Below, piece after piece: positions 45,016-55,815 of a stretch of 64,000 nt of DNA (position 1 is the stretch's first letter; each line of letters starts with the position of its first letter). Source of the DNA: Tillandsia leiboldiana (Eukaryota; Streptophyta; Magnoliopsida; Poales; Bromeliaceae); NCBI GenBank assembly GCA_029204045.2, contig CM055075.1, positions 22,812,491 to 22,876,490 of the forward strand. Direction: 5' to 3'. Made by a program: the position numbers and the translations under genes. The notes under the pieces were generated by a model that saw nothing but the letters and a program-made list of their open reading frames with translations, did no database searches and was not told the origin of the DNA.

Positions 45016-45185
45016 TACTCAACAGCCGGAACCGCTGTCAACCCAACCGGCTCCCAAAACAGAAATCCAACTCCACACACTAAAACTCACTGGCTGGAGA
45101 TACTCAACAGCCGGGACCATCGTCAACCCAACCGGCTCCCAAAATAGAAATCCAACTCCACACACTAAAACTCACTGGTTGGAGA
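45016..45185. repeat. 85-bp tandem repeat in E8, two copies
   Basis: The TACTCAACAGCC start recurs at 45016 and 45101, with a third start (TACTCTACAGCC) at 45186. The other LTRs of this group have one copy of this block. Confidence 0.8.
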
Positions 45186-46862
45186 TACTCTACAGCCACA
45201 ACAACGAAGGGTCCGAAAACCCCGGAAGACTAATACCTACAACCCCAATCAAACAAGAACAGGCTATAGGCATAGCCTCCCGTTGTTCTCGACCCGAAAA
45301 TAAAAACAACCCTTAGAATCCAGATCACTCGAACTCTCTCGGGTGAAAAAGTTTATAGAAAAGGTGATATTTATTACAGAAAACCATTTTCACTCGAACC
45401 CACGCGGGGTGAGGACTAAAAGTAGTTCCTTTTTGTAAAACCATCTTGATTTAAGGAAACCCATTTTAATGAATTTTAGCTATTTTAGGAAAATCAGTTA
45501 GAAAACAAGTTTTATTCCCAAATCCTGAAGGGCTAATGCCTTCGCCCAATCAGACAAGAACAGACTCCGGCGACCCTTCGACATTTGGAAGGAAAAATAT
45601 TGGTTTACTGAAATCATGTGTGTCCAAAAAGATTCTGGATTCAAGGTCCTGCTATCACTGGTACACTACTACCATGAACACAGTGGCGACAAATAAATCG
45701 GAGAACTCGACAACCCGGGACTACCGTTTACCCAAACGGCTCCCGCCACTGGTACAAGACTAGCTACATCTACCAGACTCCACTCGGCCCCCAAGCATGA
45801 GTGTAACATGCATCCTACACTAAGAGAAATTCCAACCACTCGGCCCACTACCCGGGCGAGGAAAACACTATGTCCAGGGATAGAATGTAAAGTGTGGATG
45901 TCTAAAGCATAAATGAACCTAGCCCAAGTTAGGGTTCTCTACTAGTCTGGTTTACACATGCAAACATATGGCGGGGTGCTAGGTCCAAGTTTCAATAAAT
46001 TATTTAATTTAACTAAATGTAAATGGGAAACATGATCCAACATGATCTCAAATCATCAAGTAGGAAATATCATCTATCACTAACATGCTCCCTAACACAT
46101 CGCACAAACATGCATACTCACTATCACATAGAATTAGAAAACCGTCCACCGGTTCTGGAGACAAAAGCAACCCACCTGAAAGTGCGCATCGATCCAAGGT
46201 CCAAACTAAACGTGGATAATCCTCAGGTTCCTACAATTCCAACGCACCAAAAATCACTCAAAAAGTCCTCCCGGTCACCGAGATATGAGCCAAACACTGC
46301 GGTAAGTCAAAAATTAGTAAAACGACATCGCTGTCGCACATCTGTCCGCGAAATAGTGAAATATCACCTGCGATACGACCTCCAAAAATTCCAATAAAAA
46401 TATGACTGTGATTTTCGCGAAGCGTAGATGTCGATCGAGTCCTCATGGACTGAAATCCGATAACTGAGCACCAAGATATAAATCAAACAAGCTCCGCTGT
46501 CCAGAAAAGCCATCAACAAGAAAGGGGTTCAAAGATGCACCGAAAACCCCAATAAAAACACAAAACTGAGAGGAACGGTAAATATGAAAATCGAAGGTCT
46601 ACCTCTCATAGAACCAATACCGCAGAAATCGGCCAAAAACTCCCTCTCGCTAGCCCTGGGGAGCTCGCGGAATAAGCGTCGATGACAAAGTTCAGTATCA
46701 AAGGCGCGTCGAAGCTCGCGATGTCGAGAAGAACGCCGATGACACCCGTTCCAAAAAATCCCGGAATGTCGAAAATCGAAGAAAACCCGAAGATGAACCT
46801 CCCTGTCGAAGATGGGCTCAAGAAAGCTCGGAAAAAGCCCTCAAAAGAGGACACAAATTGGC

Positions 46863-47197
46863 TATTTATAGCCCAAGCCCAAGCCCAAGCCCACAAAAAA
46901 GGGTGGCGGATTCGAGCGCATGATTCGGGCGCCCGAAATCCGCCCCCGGACCATACTGTGCGCGCTCGGATTCACCCGGGCGCGACACGTGTCCACGCCC
47001 GCCAATCACGGCGCGCCGCGTGGCCGCGGGGTTCACGGTGGGGTGCACGGGCCGCGGTCCACACCGGGAAAGCCGGGTACGTGCGCCCGCCAACGGACGC
47101 GCGCCACGCATCCTGGCGCGGTCCACTGTGCGTCGCGCCCGGCGCGATTGGCGCCTCGATTCCCGCATCGCTACCTGGCCAATAAAAGCCCGCCACG
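46863..47197 (-). promoter_or_regulatory. E8 promoter: TATA box and ERSE modules
   Basis: The TATA box is at 46863-46871. One perfect CCAAT-N9-CCACG at 47179-47197; variants at 47002-47020 (CCGCG) and 47090-47108 (CCAAC). A short GCCCAA repeat lies at 46872-46893. Confidence 0.6.
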
Positions 47198-47637
47198 TGG
47201 CCCGGTCGCGCCGCCCGCTGGTCCCGGTGTATGCCCAAGTCTCGTGGACCGGCGTGCCCGCGCCTTCCTAGGCCCGCGCCGCCGCGCTCCGCCTCCTGCC
47301 CGTCGCCGCCGGCACTGCCCGTCGGTCGGAACAGTAACCTTATGCCTCGAAATCCGTTTTCGGGCGTCCGGGCTCCTAAAAATACAAGTAAATAGTCAAT
47401 TTTCATCATTTTCGCGCGCTAAGTCCAAATCCAATGTCCGTTTTGCCAAATTCCGCTTCTAAACTTTGTCGAAGACATCCAGATAAGCAATCTTAATCCA
47501 AATTTCACGGTGGGTCCAATCCTGAGATCCGATTTGCGCGCAACCATCTCCAACACACATCATATGCCTCCAGAAGCCACAATTCACTCAGCAAAACCTT
47601 CGCGGAGATCCGGGTCATCACACTTCTGGCTAGTGAT

Positions 47638-48001
47638 TGGCTCGTAGATGATAAAGTTCTACAAATTGAAGGAAAAGGGACAGTTGCTATAAAAACTAAG
47701 TCAGGTATGGAAAAGCTTATCAACGATGTTTATTATGTACCTTCCTTGGCTTATAACTTATTAAGTGTTGGACAATTGATTGAAAGAGGATATCATGTTA
47801 AGTTTCATGACTAATCTCACAAAAATTATCATTAAACTTAACATGATATCCTCTTTCAATCAATTGTCCAACACTTAGTAAGTTATGATCCAAGGAAGGT
47901 GCATAATAAACATCGTTGATAAGCTTTTTCATACCTGACTTAGTTTTTATAGCAATTGTCCCTTTCCTTTTAATTTGTAGAACCTTATTATCTCCGAGCC
48001 G
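47638..48001. repeat. Inverted repeat of the E1 protease region
   Basis: Two arms of about 165 bp (47638-47805 and 47834-48001), roughly 90 percent alike, are separated by a 28-bp loop. The right arm is in frame with E1 protease on the minus strand. The left arm carries the same protein segment (IKTKSGM, LINDVYY, LLSVGQLIERGYHVKF) on the plus strand. Transcription in either direction would give a long hairpin RNA. Confidence 0.9.
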
Positions 48002-48163
48002 AACTTGCAATTTTATGGATTCATCAATGTGACGAAAAAAGTTCTTAAATTCCGACATATGATTGCTACATCCACTATCCAAAATCCACAAATTAACACT
48101 ACTGACATTAGAATTCAAGCAGGTAAGAAAAAGTTTACCTTCCTTTTTTTTTCTTTTCTGCAT
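47806..48163 (-). pseudogene. E1 Copia aspartic protease fragment
   Basis: The protease cuts the gag-pol polyprotein. The minus strand has LWILDSGCSNHM with the catalytic DSG at 48071-48079, then VRLGDNKVLQ, KRKGTIAIKTKSG, DVYYAPSLDHNLLSVGQL and GYHVKF. This is a full Copia protease core. After KFNDNFCEI the frame runs into the inverted left arm and stops, so the link to integrase is lost. Confidence 0.9.
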
Positions 48164-48841
48164 AGTTGGCTTGTTGTTTTGCTTTAGCCCAACAATAAGA
48201 TTCTATATGACCATATTTCTTACAAAAATGATATTGCTTACTTTCATAGCCTTGGCTTTGGTTGCTTTTCTTGTTGTCATCTTATTGATAATTTGTATCG
48301 GATCTTCCTCTACTATAGCCTCGGCCTCTTCCACAACCGCGAAAGCCACTTCTTCCACGACCTCTTCCTGCATATTTTTTGTCGCCTCTTGACTTCAAAT
48401 TCTCAACTCTTGAGTCAAATGCATTTTCTACACTTTCCTCGATTGATCTATTTAGTCGCTGTTCATGAGCTAAAAGAGAATCAATTAATTCATTAAATGA
48501 ATAATTTGATAAGTCCTTTGATTCCTCTATAGCGATGACAATATAATCAAATTTAGAAGGAAGACTTCTCAAAACTTTTTTCGACCACCTTCTTCTCAGA
48601 AATATCATCACCAAGACATTTCATCCGATTAATAATGATGGCAACTCTAGAAAAGTATTCTTGCATACCTTCGGTAATTTTCATGTAGAGATTTTTAAAT
48701 TGTTTTTGGAGAGTTTGTAGCCTTGCCGTTCGAACTTGGTCATTTCCTTGATATTCTTGCTTCAAGATAGTCCAAGCTTCATTTGATTTGGTGGCATTTG
48801 CAATTCGAGGAAAAATAGTGTCATGCACTGCCTGCTACAAC
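48164..48841 (-). pseudogene. E1 Copia gag, C-terminal two thirds, broken
   Basis: The minus strand has DTIFPRIANATKSNEAW, LQTLQKQFKNLYMK, then a frameshift near 48585, then VLRSLPSKFDYIVIAIEES and LIDSLLAHEQRLNR: the UBN2-type Copia gag. An Arg/Gly-rich stretch (RGRGRSGFRGCGRGRGY) and one zinc knuckle (48190-48233) follow. The first Cys of the knuckle is Tyr (TGT to TAT). In-frame stops occur before the knuckle and at the start. E9 cuts it at 48841, and the N-terminus must lie beyond the window. Confidence 0.88.
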
Positions 48842-50339
48842 TGTCACGCCCCGTGAGTAGATAAACAACGGAAAATAAAGTACATTTTTTTTTTTTTGAA
48901 ATAGGCTCCTGCGAGGCACGTGCGCAGACCCGCCACATACACCAGTTCTCTCTGTATGACAGACAGAGTCTCACTTGCATATGTACGGCGTAGCTACCAC
49001 GACCATACTTTAACCACAATAATCGAAGAGTAAAGTAGAAAATGCTTATGTTGTAAAACAATGTTAATTTAGCGCGATATAAATTTGAAAGGATAAATCC
49101 ACAGTTTTAAAGATTGTGCGACACCCGATTTTGAAATACTTTTCGCATCCCCTTTTTATTTTTGAAAACTGCATTCGAAAAGCATAGGGAAAATAAAAAG
49201 TCCTACCATACAGCTATCCAACACAAGTCATAAATCCATCTCAACATCCACATCATCCATAATAACTAAAACCACATGCGAAGTAAACTAACCATCTGAA
49301 ATAAGCAAATAAAGAGAAGGAAAAGTATCACCAGCCAGAAGATTGGCTAATACTCTCTAGTCGCAAACTCACTGCCGTCCCGGCCCCCACCCCTGACTGA
49401 ACCTGCCACATAGTGGGAGTCAGTGACAAGAAGAGTAAAGACATGCAAGTCTACAAAAACGATGCTAGAAAGGTACATGAAATAGCAATAATAAACCGAA
49501 CCATAACCCTGAGGAGCCACAACCCCCCCCCCTGCTACCAATCGGAACTCAAGCACAAAACCGCCATGTCGGTCCGAGGACCTCAGGAGAAAGGATCAGT
49601 CCCGCTCAAAACCTGGTGCAAAAAAACCCCCCACTGCACGAATGCAGCTCTGCAAATAGCCGCAAGGGGGCCCCCACGCACATAGCCGCGTGGGGTCCAC
49701 GGGTCTAGTCAGACCACCTCTCCAAAAAAGTACACCGACACGGTGGCCAAACCGCTGGTGTGCGTGCAAACGCCATGAGCATATCGATCGTCGAACAAGT
49801 GCCGTAAGCCTCCTGCGACACTCAGTCGCTCCGATGTAGCATAGATCTCAGTAAGTAAACCGGGGTCAGTCAACCTTTCTTTAACACTTGATGTGTCATA
49901 CAAACCAGTTCTATCATACTCAGTGATCAAAAGAATTGCCAACATTAATAATAACGACAAATAAAAGGAAAAACCGGAAGGGAGCGATCTAACAGCATCC
50001 CTATCCTTGGATGAGGGTACCTACCTCAAACAGCGACGACCAAAAGCGCCTACGCCCTTCCTATGCCCTCGTACGTCACCTGGACCTAAAGAAGTCCCCA
50101 AAAGAGCAAATCAAAAACCTTTATCCGTTTTACGAAAATAGTGGTCCCGACCGCTGTCCGGAGCTGGACAGACTGCACCTCGGGCCACGCACCGTGGCGT
50201 CCCGCCACCAGAGCAAAGACCCGTATAAGAAAAAAGCCAGACGAAACTGCGTCAAACAGACCGTGCTGTCCGACGGACAGTACCGTCACACGGACTGCGC
50301 CGTCGAGGTCCGGGTCGGCGGCGGCGGCAATGGCATGGT

Positions 50340-51005
50340 GGGGGCATCTCTCGGGTGCAAGCAGGACCGAGCGGCGACGGCCTGGCAGGGCGCGGCCTCC
50401 TCACTGCATTGAGCAGTCCAGCACGCAGCGGCGGCCTGGCAGGGCGCGGCGCGCGCGCAGCAGTGCCGCGCGGCGGCTTGGCAGGGCGCGGCCTTCACCC
50501 CCTTCCCCCCCCGCGGGGTGCTTTCCTGTGCGCAGCCGTACCGAGCGGCGGCGGCCTTGCAGGGTGTGGCGCGCACTCAGCGGTGCGGTGCGGCGGCCTG
50601 GCATGGCGCAGCCCTCTGCAAGGCGTGGCGCGCAAGCAGCGCGGCGCGGCTGCAACAGCGGCGGTGCGCTGCAGCGCGCGGCAACCTGCCCAACAGGGCG
50701 CACGCGCACACAGCGCGGCAGCCAAACCCGCACGGGCGCACGCAAGCGGCCGACGGCCGTCCCCATGCGCGGCGGGCGCCTGCAGCGCGGCTGAGCCCCG
50801 CGCTGCCAAACGCTGGCGGCGTGCGGCCCGGCGCTGCGCGGGCATGAGCCCGTAGCGCGGCAATGCCCCGCACGGCCAAGCTTTTGCGGCGCGCGGCCCC
50901 GAGCTACGCGGCCGTGTGGCCGCAGCTCGGCAGTGCCCCGCGCGGCCAAGCACTGGCGGCGCTCGGCCGCGCGCTGCGCGGCCATGTGCCCGCAGCGCGG
51001 CAGTT
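50340..51005. repeat. E9 GC-rich degenerate repeat array 1
   Basis: Repeated GGCGGCCTGGCAGGGCGCGG-type words in 50370-50660 and a unit of about 70-80 bp with GCAGTGCCCCGCGCGGCCAA in 50800-51005. Long open frames in several frames arise from base composition. Confidence 0.75.
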
Positions 51006-51420
51006 GTAAGACCTGGCCTTCCTTGACCCTTTCCGTTATCCCTTTTCATATGACTGTCCGACTGTGGGACGATTTTTGGTGTTTTTCCGGAAAATCCGTC
51101 GGGGCTCGCGGACATTTTTAGGTGGAAGGGCTCGCGAAACGGAGATTGGGGACGTGATCGGTTTCGGATTCCGACTCCCGGTTCTCCCGGAATAAAATTT
51201 TGAAGTTCAGACCCCTTTTAGGCGCCCCGGGATCCGTGCGAATGATCGGCACGTTTCTCGGGGTAATTCTAGCCGCCGGATCTGTTCCTATTATTTCTTT
51301 AGTATTCCTTTGAGAACCTAGGGTTTTAGGTTTTCTGTCACGCCCCGGGGTCGAAACTGCGACCCGGGCTCGCCAACAGATCCGCCACATATGCCAACCC
51401 TCATAGGCGAAGCGACCTAC

Positions 51421-54345
51421 CTGCAAAAGAGCTACAGCTAACCGATATCAGAGCTAAAAGATAAAACTACTATAGAAATAAAATCAACCACTGTACAACT
51501 GAAGATAAAACAACAAGGTCCCTCTCCCAAAAAGATAATCATACAATAACCTCGAGTACAAAACCCATAGCTCAACAGGGAGATATCTCAAATAAAACAT
51601 CAGTGTACAAGCTCTCAATACATCATATCCTCACTACATCAGTCTCTCAAAAGAGGAAATAAATACCACTCTACCGACTATACTGAAGATCTCCTCCAAA
51701 GGGGGTACCGCTACTCTCCAAAGATGGGTCTGGATCTAGCTCGCTACTCCCTCACCACGCACAGCAACCACAGAACGGCAACACCCGCCAAGACTCTGCA
51801 AAACAAAGAGGAGAAAGGACAAAAGGGGGAAAACCCCCAACGGGCGTGAGAACTTCGCAATAAGGGAGTTCTCAGTGGGTATCGCCACAAGGCCCGACGA
51901 TCTGCCCACCAAGACTACTAGAGGCAAAAGATAACCGATGCAGTAAAACTGAAAGAAGAAGCTGGAAACACTCTACAGCTACCATGCCTCTAACCAAATG
52001 CTCAAATGGGGCAACTCTGATGAAGATATGCAACACTCGCACACGAGCTGCTCAATCGACCCAATCGAGCTGACTGCCTCATCGGGTCCAGTCAAACCTG
52101 CGCCCACCTACAACCACCTCCCGCTGACGGGCAGGAATTACGTAGGGCGTCCAAACGGACTGACTCGCTATCGAGTAGTGGCTCATGCAGGCTATAGTCA
52201 AATCCATGCCCTCTCTCTCTCAGAACGGAAAGACTCAAGATGCTCAACCTCTCACACAATGGTCAAAGAACTCACAACGACCACGGGACCACCGTCAAAC
52301 CCCGAACGGTTCCCAACAATACTAGCACTGGTCTAAACACAGCTACTAGACTCCACTCGGTCCCCCAGGCACGAGTGTAACAAAAGTATCTGACTGAATA
52401 AACCCAATCAATAGACCAGTAATCACTGGTACTGCCTGCTCTGCCGCGACGGGTATGCCAGCCTACGCATAACACCGAAGCAAAGGAGTCCCAAGGACTC
52501 AAAACCCAGCATGGTGCCCGGCGCTCTGCACCGTGGAAAGCCTACTCCGGAGTGGCACTCGAGGGGAGCGACCCACACGAGTAAAGTATCACTGTACCAA
52601 GCATCACTGTATCGAGTATCTCTGTAACCACTGTCTCATAATAGCAGGACTGGATCAAGACTATGATCAAAGTGGGAAACTCCGTCCACTAACAAAACCC
52701 CGATCTGATGCAATAATACTCAAAAAGTGGGAAACACCATCCACTAGAACAAATATGATACCCAATCTGATGCAATAGTCAACATCCGGTCAACCGCCCA
52801 AAGTCCGCGGTCACCGTAATAACCCACAACCCACAATTGGGTAAATAAATCAAGATCCGGTCAACCGCCTACTGTCCGCGGTTGCCGCAATAACCCACAA
52901 TCCACAATTGGGTAAATAAATCAAGATCCGGTCAACCGCCTACTGTCCGCGGTTGCCGCAATAACCCACAATCCACAATTGGGTAAATAAATCAAGATCC
53001 GGTCAACCGCCTACTGTCCGCGGTTGCCGCAATAACCCACAATCCACAATTGGGTAAATAAATCAAGATCCGGTCAACCGCCTACTGTCCGCGGTTGCCG
53101 CAATAACCCACAATCCAACATCAGCACACCCTGTCTCTGACCCTAAGGTCCCAGCTACACTATCCCAAACCTCTGCTCGAACCCGAGCAACATGACTCAA
53201 AAGTCTAAATAAAAAGGAGAAAGAAAGCAATCATGGTTTCTCCTAAGTCAAATTCCAATATGTAGTGCAGCAGTAAAAGATGGCCTAACTATATGTTCAT
53301 ACACATATGTCCATACAAGCATGCATTTGTCCTTAAGAAGGATAAAGAAAATAAACCTCATGCCAGAATTAGCAATGACCATACCTGTCCATGATTTTCG
53401 ATCCATAATCACTCCTTGGAGTAGGACCTGCACATAACTACATAATCCTATCCCAATGCATAAACCAGCCTCATAAAAGGTTATGTGCTAATATGGCATG
53501 ATAATTAATCCTGATATGGTAACCTTGCCTTAGGTGGGCTTCCACTAATCACCAACATGAATATTTGATTATACCATTGTCATACTATGAGAAATTCACT
53601 TGCAATTTCCATAGAATCCTCACTGTTAAACTTACCGACCAATTTCAGTTATTGTACCGTACACCTGCATGCAATGCTAACATATAACAATATAGAGAAC
53701 CGTCCACCGGTTCCGGGAATAAGGCACCCACCTGAAAAGCTGACTGTCCAAAGCCCAACAGCTGAAAATACCAGATAACTCTAATCCCTTGCTCCAATAA
53801 GTTCAGCACACCCGTAACTCTCCTGGCACAATACAAAGCTCACTAATTACACTAAGGCTCCCAAATATAACTCTTATAATCCCATACAACAACAGTCCCG
53901 AAACTGTTGAATTATCACCTGCAGAAAGTGCCCAGAAAATTCCAAGAAAAATACCACAGCGATCCTCGCGTCGATAGCTTCGCATCGGTACCTTGCACGC
54001 CCAAATCCGAGTTCGGTAAGTCAAGATAAAAATTCGGCAAGGGGGTACACTCATACAAAAATCTGTGCTAAAAACTGTGCACTGTTCACTGAGAAAACAG
54101 TAATTTTCACCTCGAAGTAAATCTCACAAAAATCCAATAAAAATACGAGCGCGTTCCTTGCGATCCGTAGATGGAAAAGTTGTATAAACTCGTTTCCGTC
54201 CAACGCTCGTGTGCAAAGATATGGCCAAAATACCCCGCTGCTGTCAAGGAAGTCCACACAGAAAAAGGGGTCACTGTTTGCCTCGGGATCCGTGCCAAAA
54301 CCTCGAAATGGGAAAGCGCGACCAAAACGAAAGATGAAGTCCTAC
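51421..54345 (-). other. E10 left LTR predicted leader introns
   Basis: Minus strand: exon 1 ends at 54346 (CCTAAGAG followed by GTAGGA). Intron 1 runs 54345-51796, ending TTTGTTTTGCAG. Exon 2 is 51795-51756 (40 nt). Intron 2 runs 51755-51421, starting GTGAGG and ending CTTTTGCAG. The same signals are in the right LTR. Confidence 0.5.
52783..53117. repeat. 71-bp minisatellite in E10 left LTR, five copies
   Basis: Copies begin (G)ATCCGGTCAACCGCC at 52783, 52854, 52925, 52996 and 53067. The first is a variant, the next three are essentially identical, and the last is cut short. Each holds GTCCGCGGTTGCCGC. It lies in predicted intron 1. Confidence 0.95.
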
Positions 54346-54615
54346 CTCTTAGGAGTCTGCCGGCGCAAGAATCACCGCAAAATGATCTCGGGGTAGCCCA
54401 GGGGAGCTAAAACACTGTCGCCGCGCCGAAGAAGAACCCAGGAATGCAACGTCGCGCCGCGCCGTACAATGGGGAACCTCGGGATTCGAGCCTCCAAAAA
54501 TCCTAGAACTTGGCAGGAAGATCAAGCACTTAGAGGTGAAAAAACTTTGCTTGAGGGGGCTCGGGTAGAGAGTGAGAGGGTTGAGAGAAAAGGCAAAGGA
54601 AGGGGGCTCGGGTTG

Positions 54616-55075
54616 CCTTTAAATAGGCTGAGGAAACAATTGGGATAATTCCCAATAAGTCCCGAGTTTCGGGCGCCCGGAAATTTCCGGGCGCGCACAG
54701 TGCGGCCCGGCCCACAACTTTCGGGCGCGCACAGTGCGGCCCGGTCCACCACACAGTCCAGCCCATTACTCCCCTGGGCCCCCACTGCACCCGGTGCACC
54801 TGCGCCAGCGAATGGCGACGCGACACGTGGCCCGGCAACCCGTGCACCACGCACGTCGCGCCGTGGACCGCGCACGTCGCGGCTGACCCGGGCCGTACGG
54901 CCACCTGCCCCGCCGTACGGCCACCTGCCCCCGGCCACCCACTCCACCGGTTGCGTGGACCGGGAGCACAGCACCGACCAATAACCTCACGCCACGTGTC
55001 CACCCGGTCCACCGTGCACCCGGACCAAATTCCGTGGACCGCGTCTGCAGCACCGGCCAACCGCAAAGCGCCACG
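54616..55075 (-). promoter_or_regulatory. E10 left LTR promoter: TATA box and ERSE modules
   Basis: CCTATTTAAAGG on the minus strand at 54616-54627. Perfect CCAAT-N9-CCACG at 54978-54996 and a CCAAC variant at 55057-55075. Both are also in the right LTR (62455-62473 and 62534-62552, TATA at 62092-62103). Confidence 0.68.
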
Positions 55076-55679
55076 TGGCCCGCCCCTCGGCGCACGACCT
55101 CCGCGGTGGACCGCGCGCCTGCCCGCGCTCCCGGGCGCCTGCCCGCGCCCTGCCCGCGCCCTGTGCCGCCGCCTGCCGCCTGCCCGAGGCGGCGCCGCCG
55201 CCCGCCGGCGCTGCCCGCCGACGCCGGCGATCGCCGGAAACACTGTTCCGGCGTGAACAGTAACCGCAGCCCAAAAATAGTAAGTAAATAGCCCATCTTG
55301 ACCGTTTTCGCGCGCTGATTCCAAAAACGACGTCCATTTTGCCAAATTCCAAACCTATAATTTGCCGGAGGCTCCCGCAAACCCCAAAAACTGCCAAAAC
55401 TTCCGGGAGCCCGCTTTTGGGTATCCGGACTCAGAATTAAGCAAACAAAAAGCCATTTCCAAGCGTTTTTCTGCACTGAACCCAAATCCACCCTCTGTTT
55501 GGCCAAAATCCTTTCCTAAAATTCGGCAAAAGCAGCCGAAGGCCAATACAGCCAACCAAGCTCACCGGGTCCATCTCTTGTGTCCAAATAGGCGCGCGAA
55601 CACCGCCGACAAGCCACGTAGGCTTCCAGAAGCTGCTGGTCACACTGAAGAAGCCCAGCAAAGGTCTGGGTCACCACCA

Positions 55680-55693
55680 TCCTCCCCCACTAA
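55680..55693 (-). other. E10 polypurine tract
   Basis: The minus strand reads TTAGTGGGGGAGGA next to the LTR, followed inward by the TTCGGGGACGAAAC tail. Confidence 0.92.
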
Positions 55694-55715
55694 AAGAAAG
55701 TTTCGTCCCCGAACT

Positions 55716-55815
55716 NNNNNNNNNNNNNNNNNNNNNNNNNNNNNNNNNNNNNNNNNNNNNNNNNNNNNNNNNNNNNNNNNNNNNNNNNNNNNNNNNNNNN
55801 NNNNNNNNNNNNNNN
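55716..55815. other. Assembly gap, 100 N
   Basis: Exactly 100 N, the conventional size for a gap of unknown length, inside E10 next to its purine tract. Missing pol sequence could be hidden here. Confidence 0.99.

Larger units (their letters stand above)
44109..47622 (-). mobile_element. E8: solo LTR of a Gypsy-type element
   Basis: 3514 bp, flanked by the duplication CTTCT (44104-44108 and 47623-47627). The minus strand reads TGTGATGACCCGG...GGAGCGGG-type tip...GGGCGTGACA. There is no internal region. Leader splice signals are partly lost: exon 2's acceptor is missing and the intron 2 acceptor reads GCGG in place of GCAG, which suggests an old, inactive LTR. Confidence 0.92.
1..48841 (-). 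mobile_element. E1: broken Ty1/Copia retrotransposon, backbone of the nest (in four pieces)
   Basis: Pieces at 1-1690, 4728-5005, 43390-44108 and 47628-48841 read on the minus strand in the order gag, protease, integrase, reverse transcriptase, RNase H, which is the Copia order. Each break is an LTR element flanked by a 5-bp duplication (CTATC, GAGGT, CTTCT), and the coding frame resumes in register after the E2 and E3 insertions. The gag start lies to the right of 48841 beyond E9, and RNase H runs off the left edge, so neither E1 LTR is seen. Many in-frame stops make it a dead relic and the oldest layer. Confidence 0.92.
51336..55679 (-). repeat. E10 3' LTR
   Basis: 4344 bp, TGTCACGCC...GTCACCACCA. 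It contains the five-copy 71-bp minisatellite, the leader introns and the promoter modules listed separately. The large open frames at 54522-55506 on both strands are GC-rich shadows. Confidence 0.94.

Noticed and set aside
48885..48900. Poly-T as a LINE or SINE tail
   Set aside because: It lies within the E9 LTR; the same place in E7 has a shorter T run, and no duplication flanks it.
50141..51115. Overlapping open frames of about 200 codons in E9
   Set aside because: Base composition effect of the GC-rich repeat. Both strands are open at once, with low-complexity products.
52783..53117. CRISPR-like array
   Set aside because: The 71-bp units follow each other directly without unique spacers, lie in a plant LTR, and have no cas genes near them. 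It is a minisatellite.
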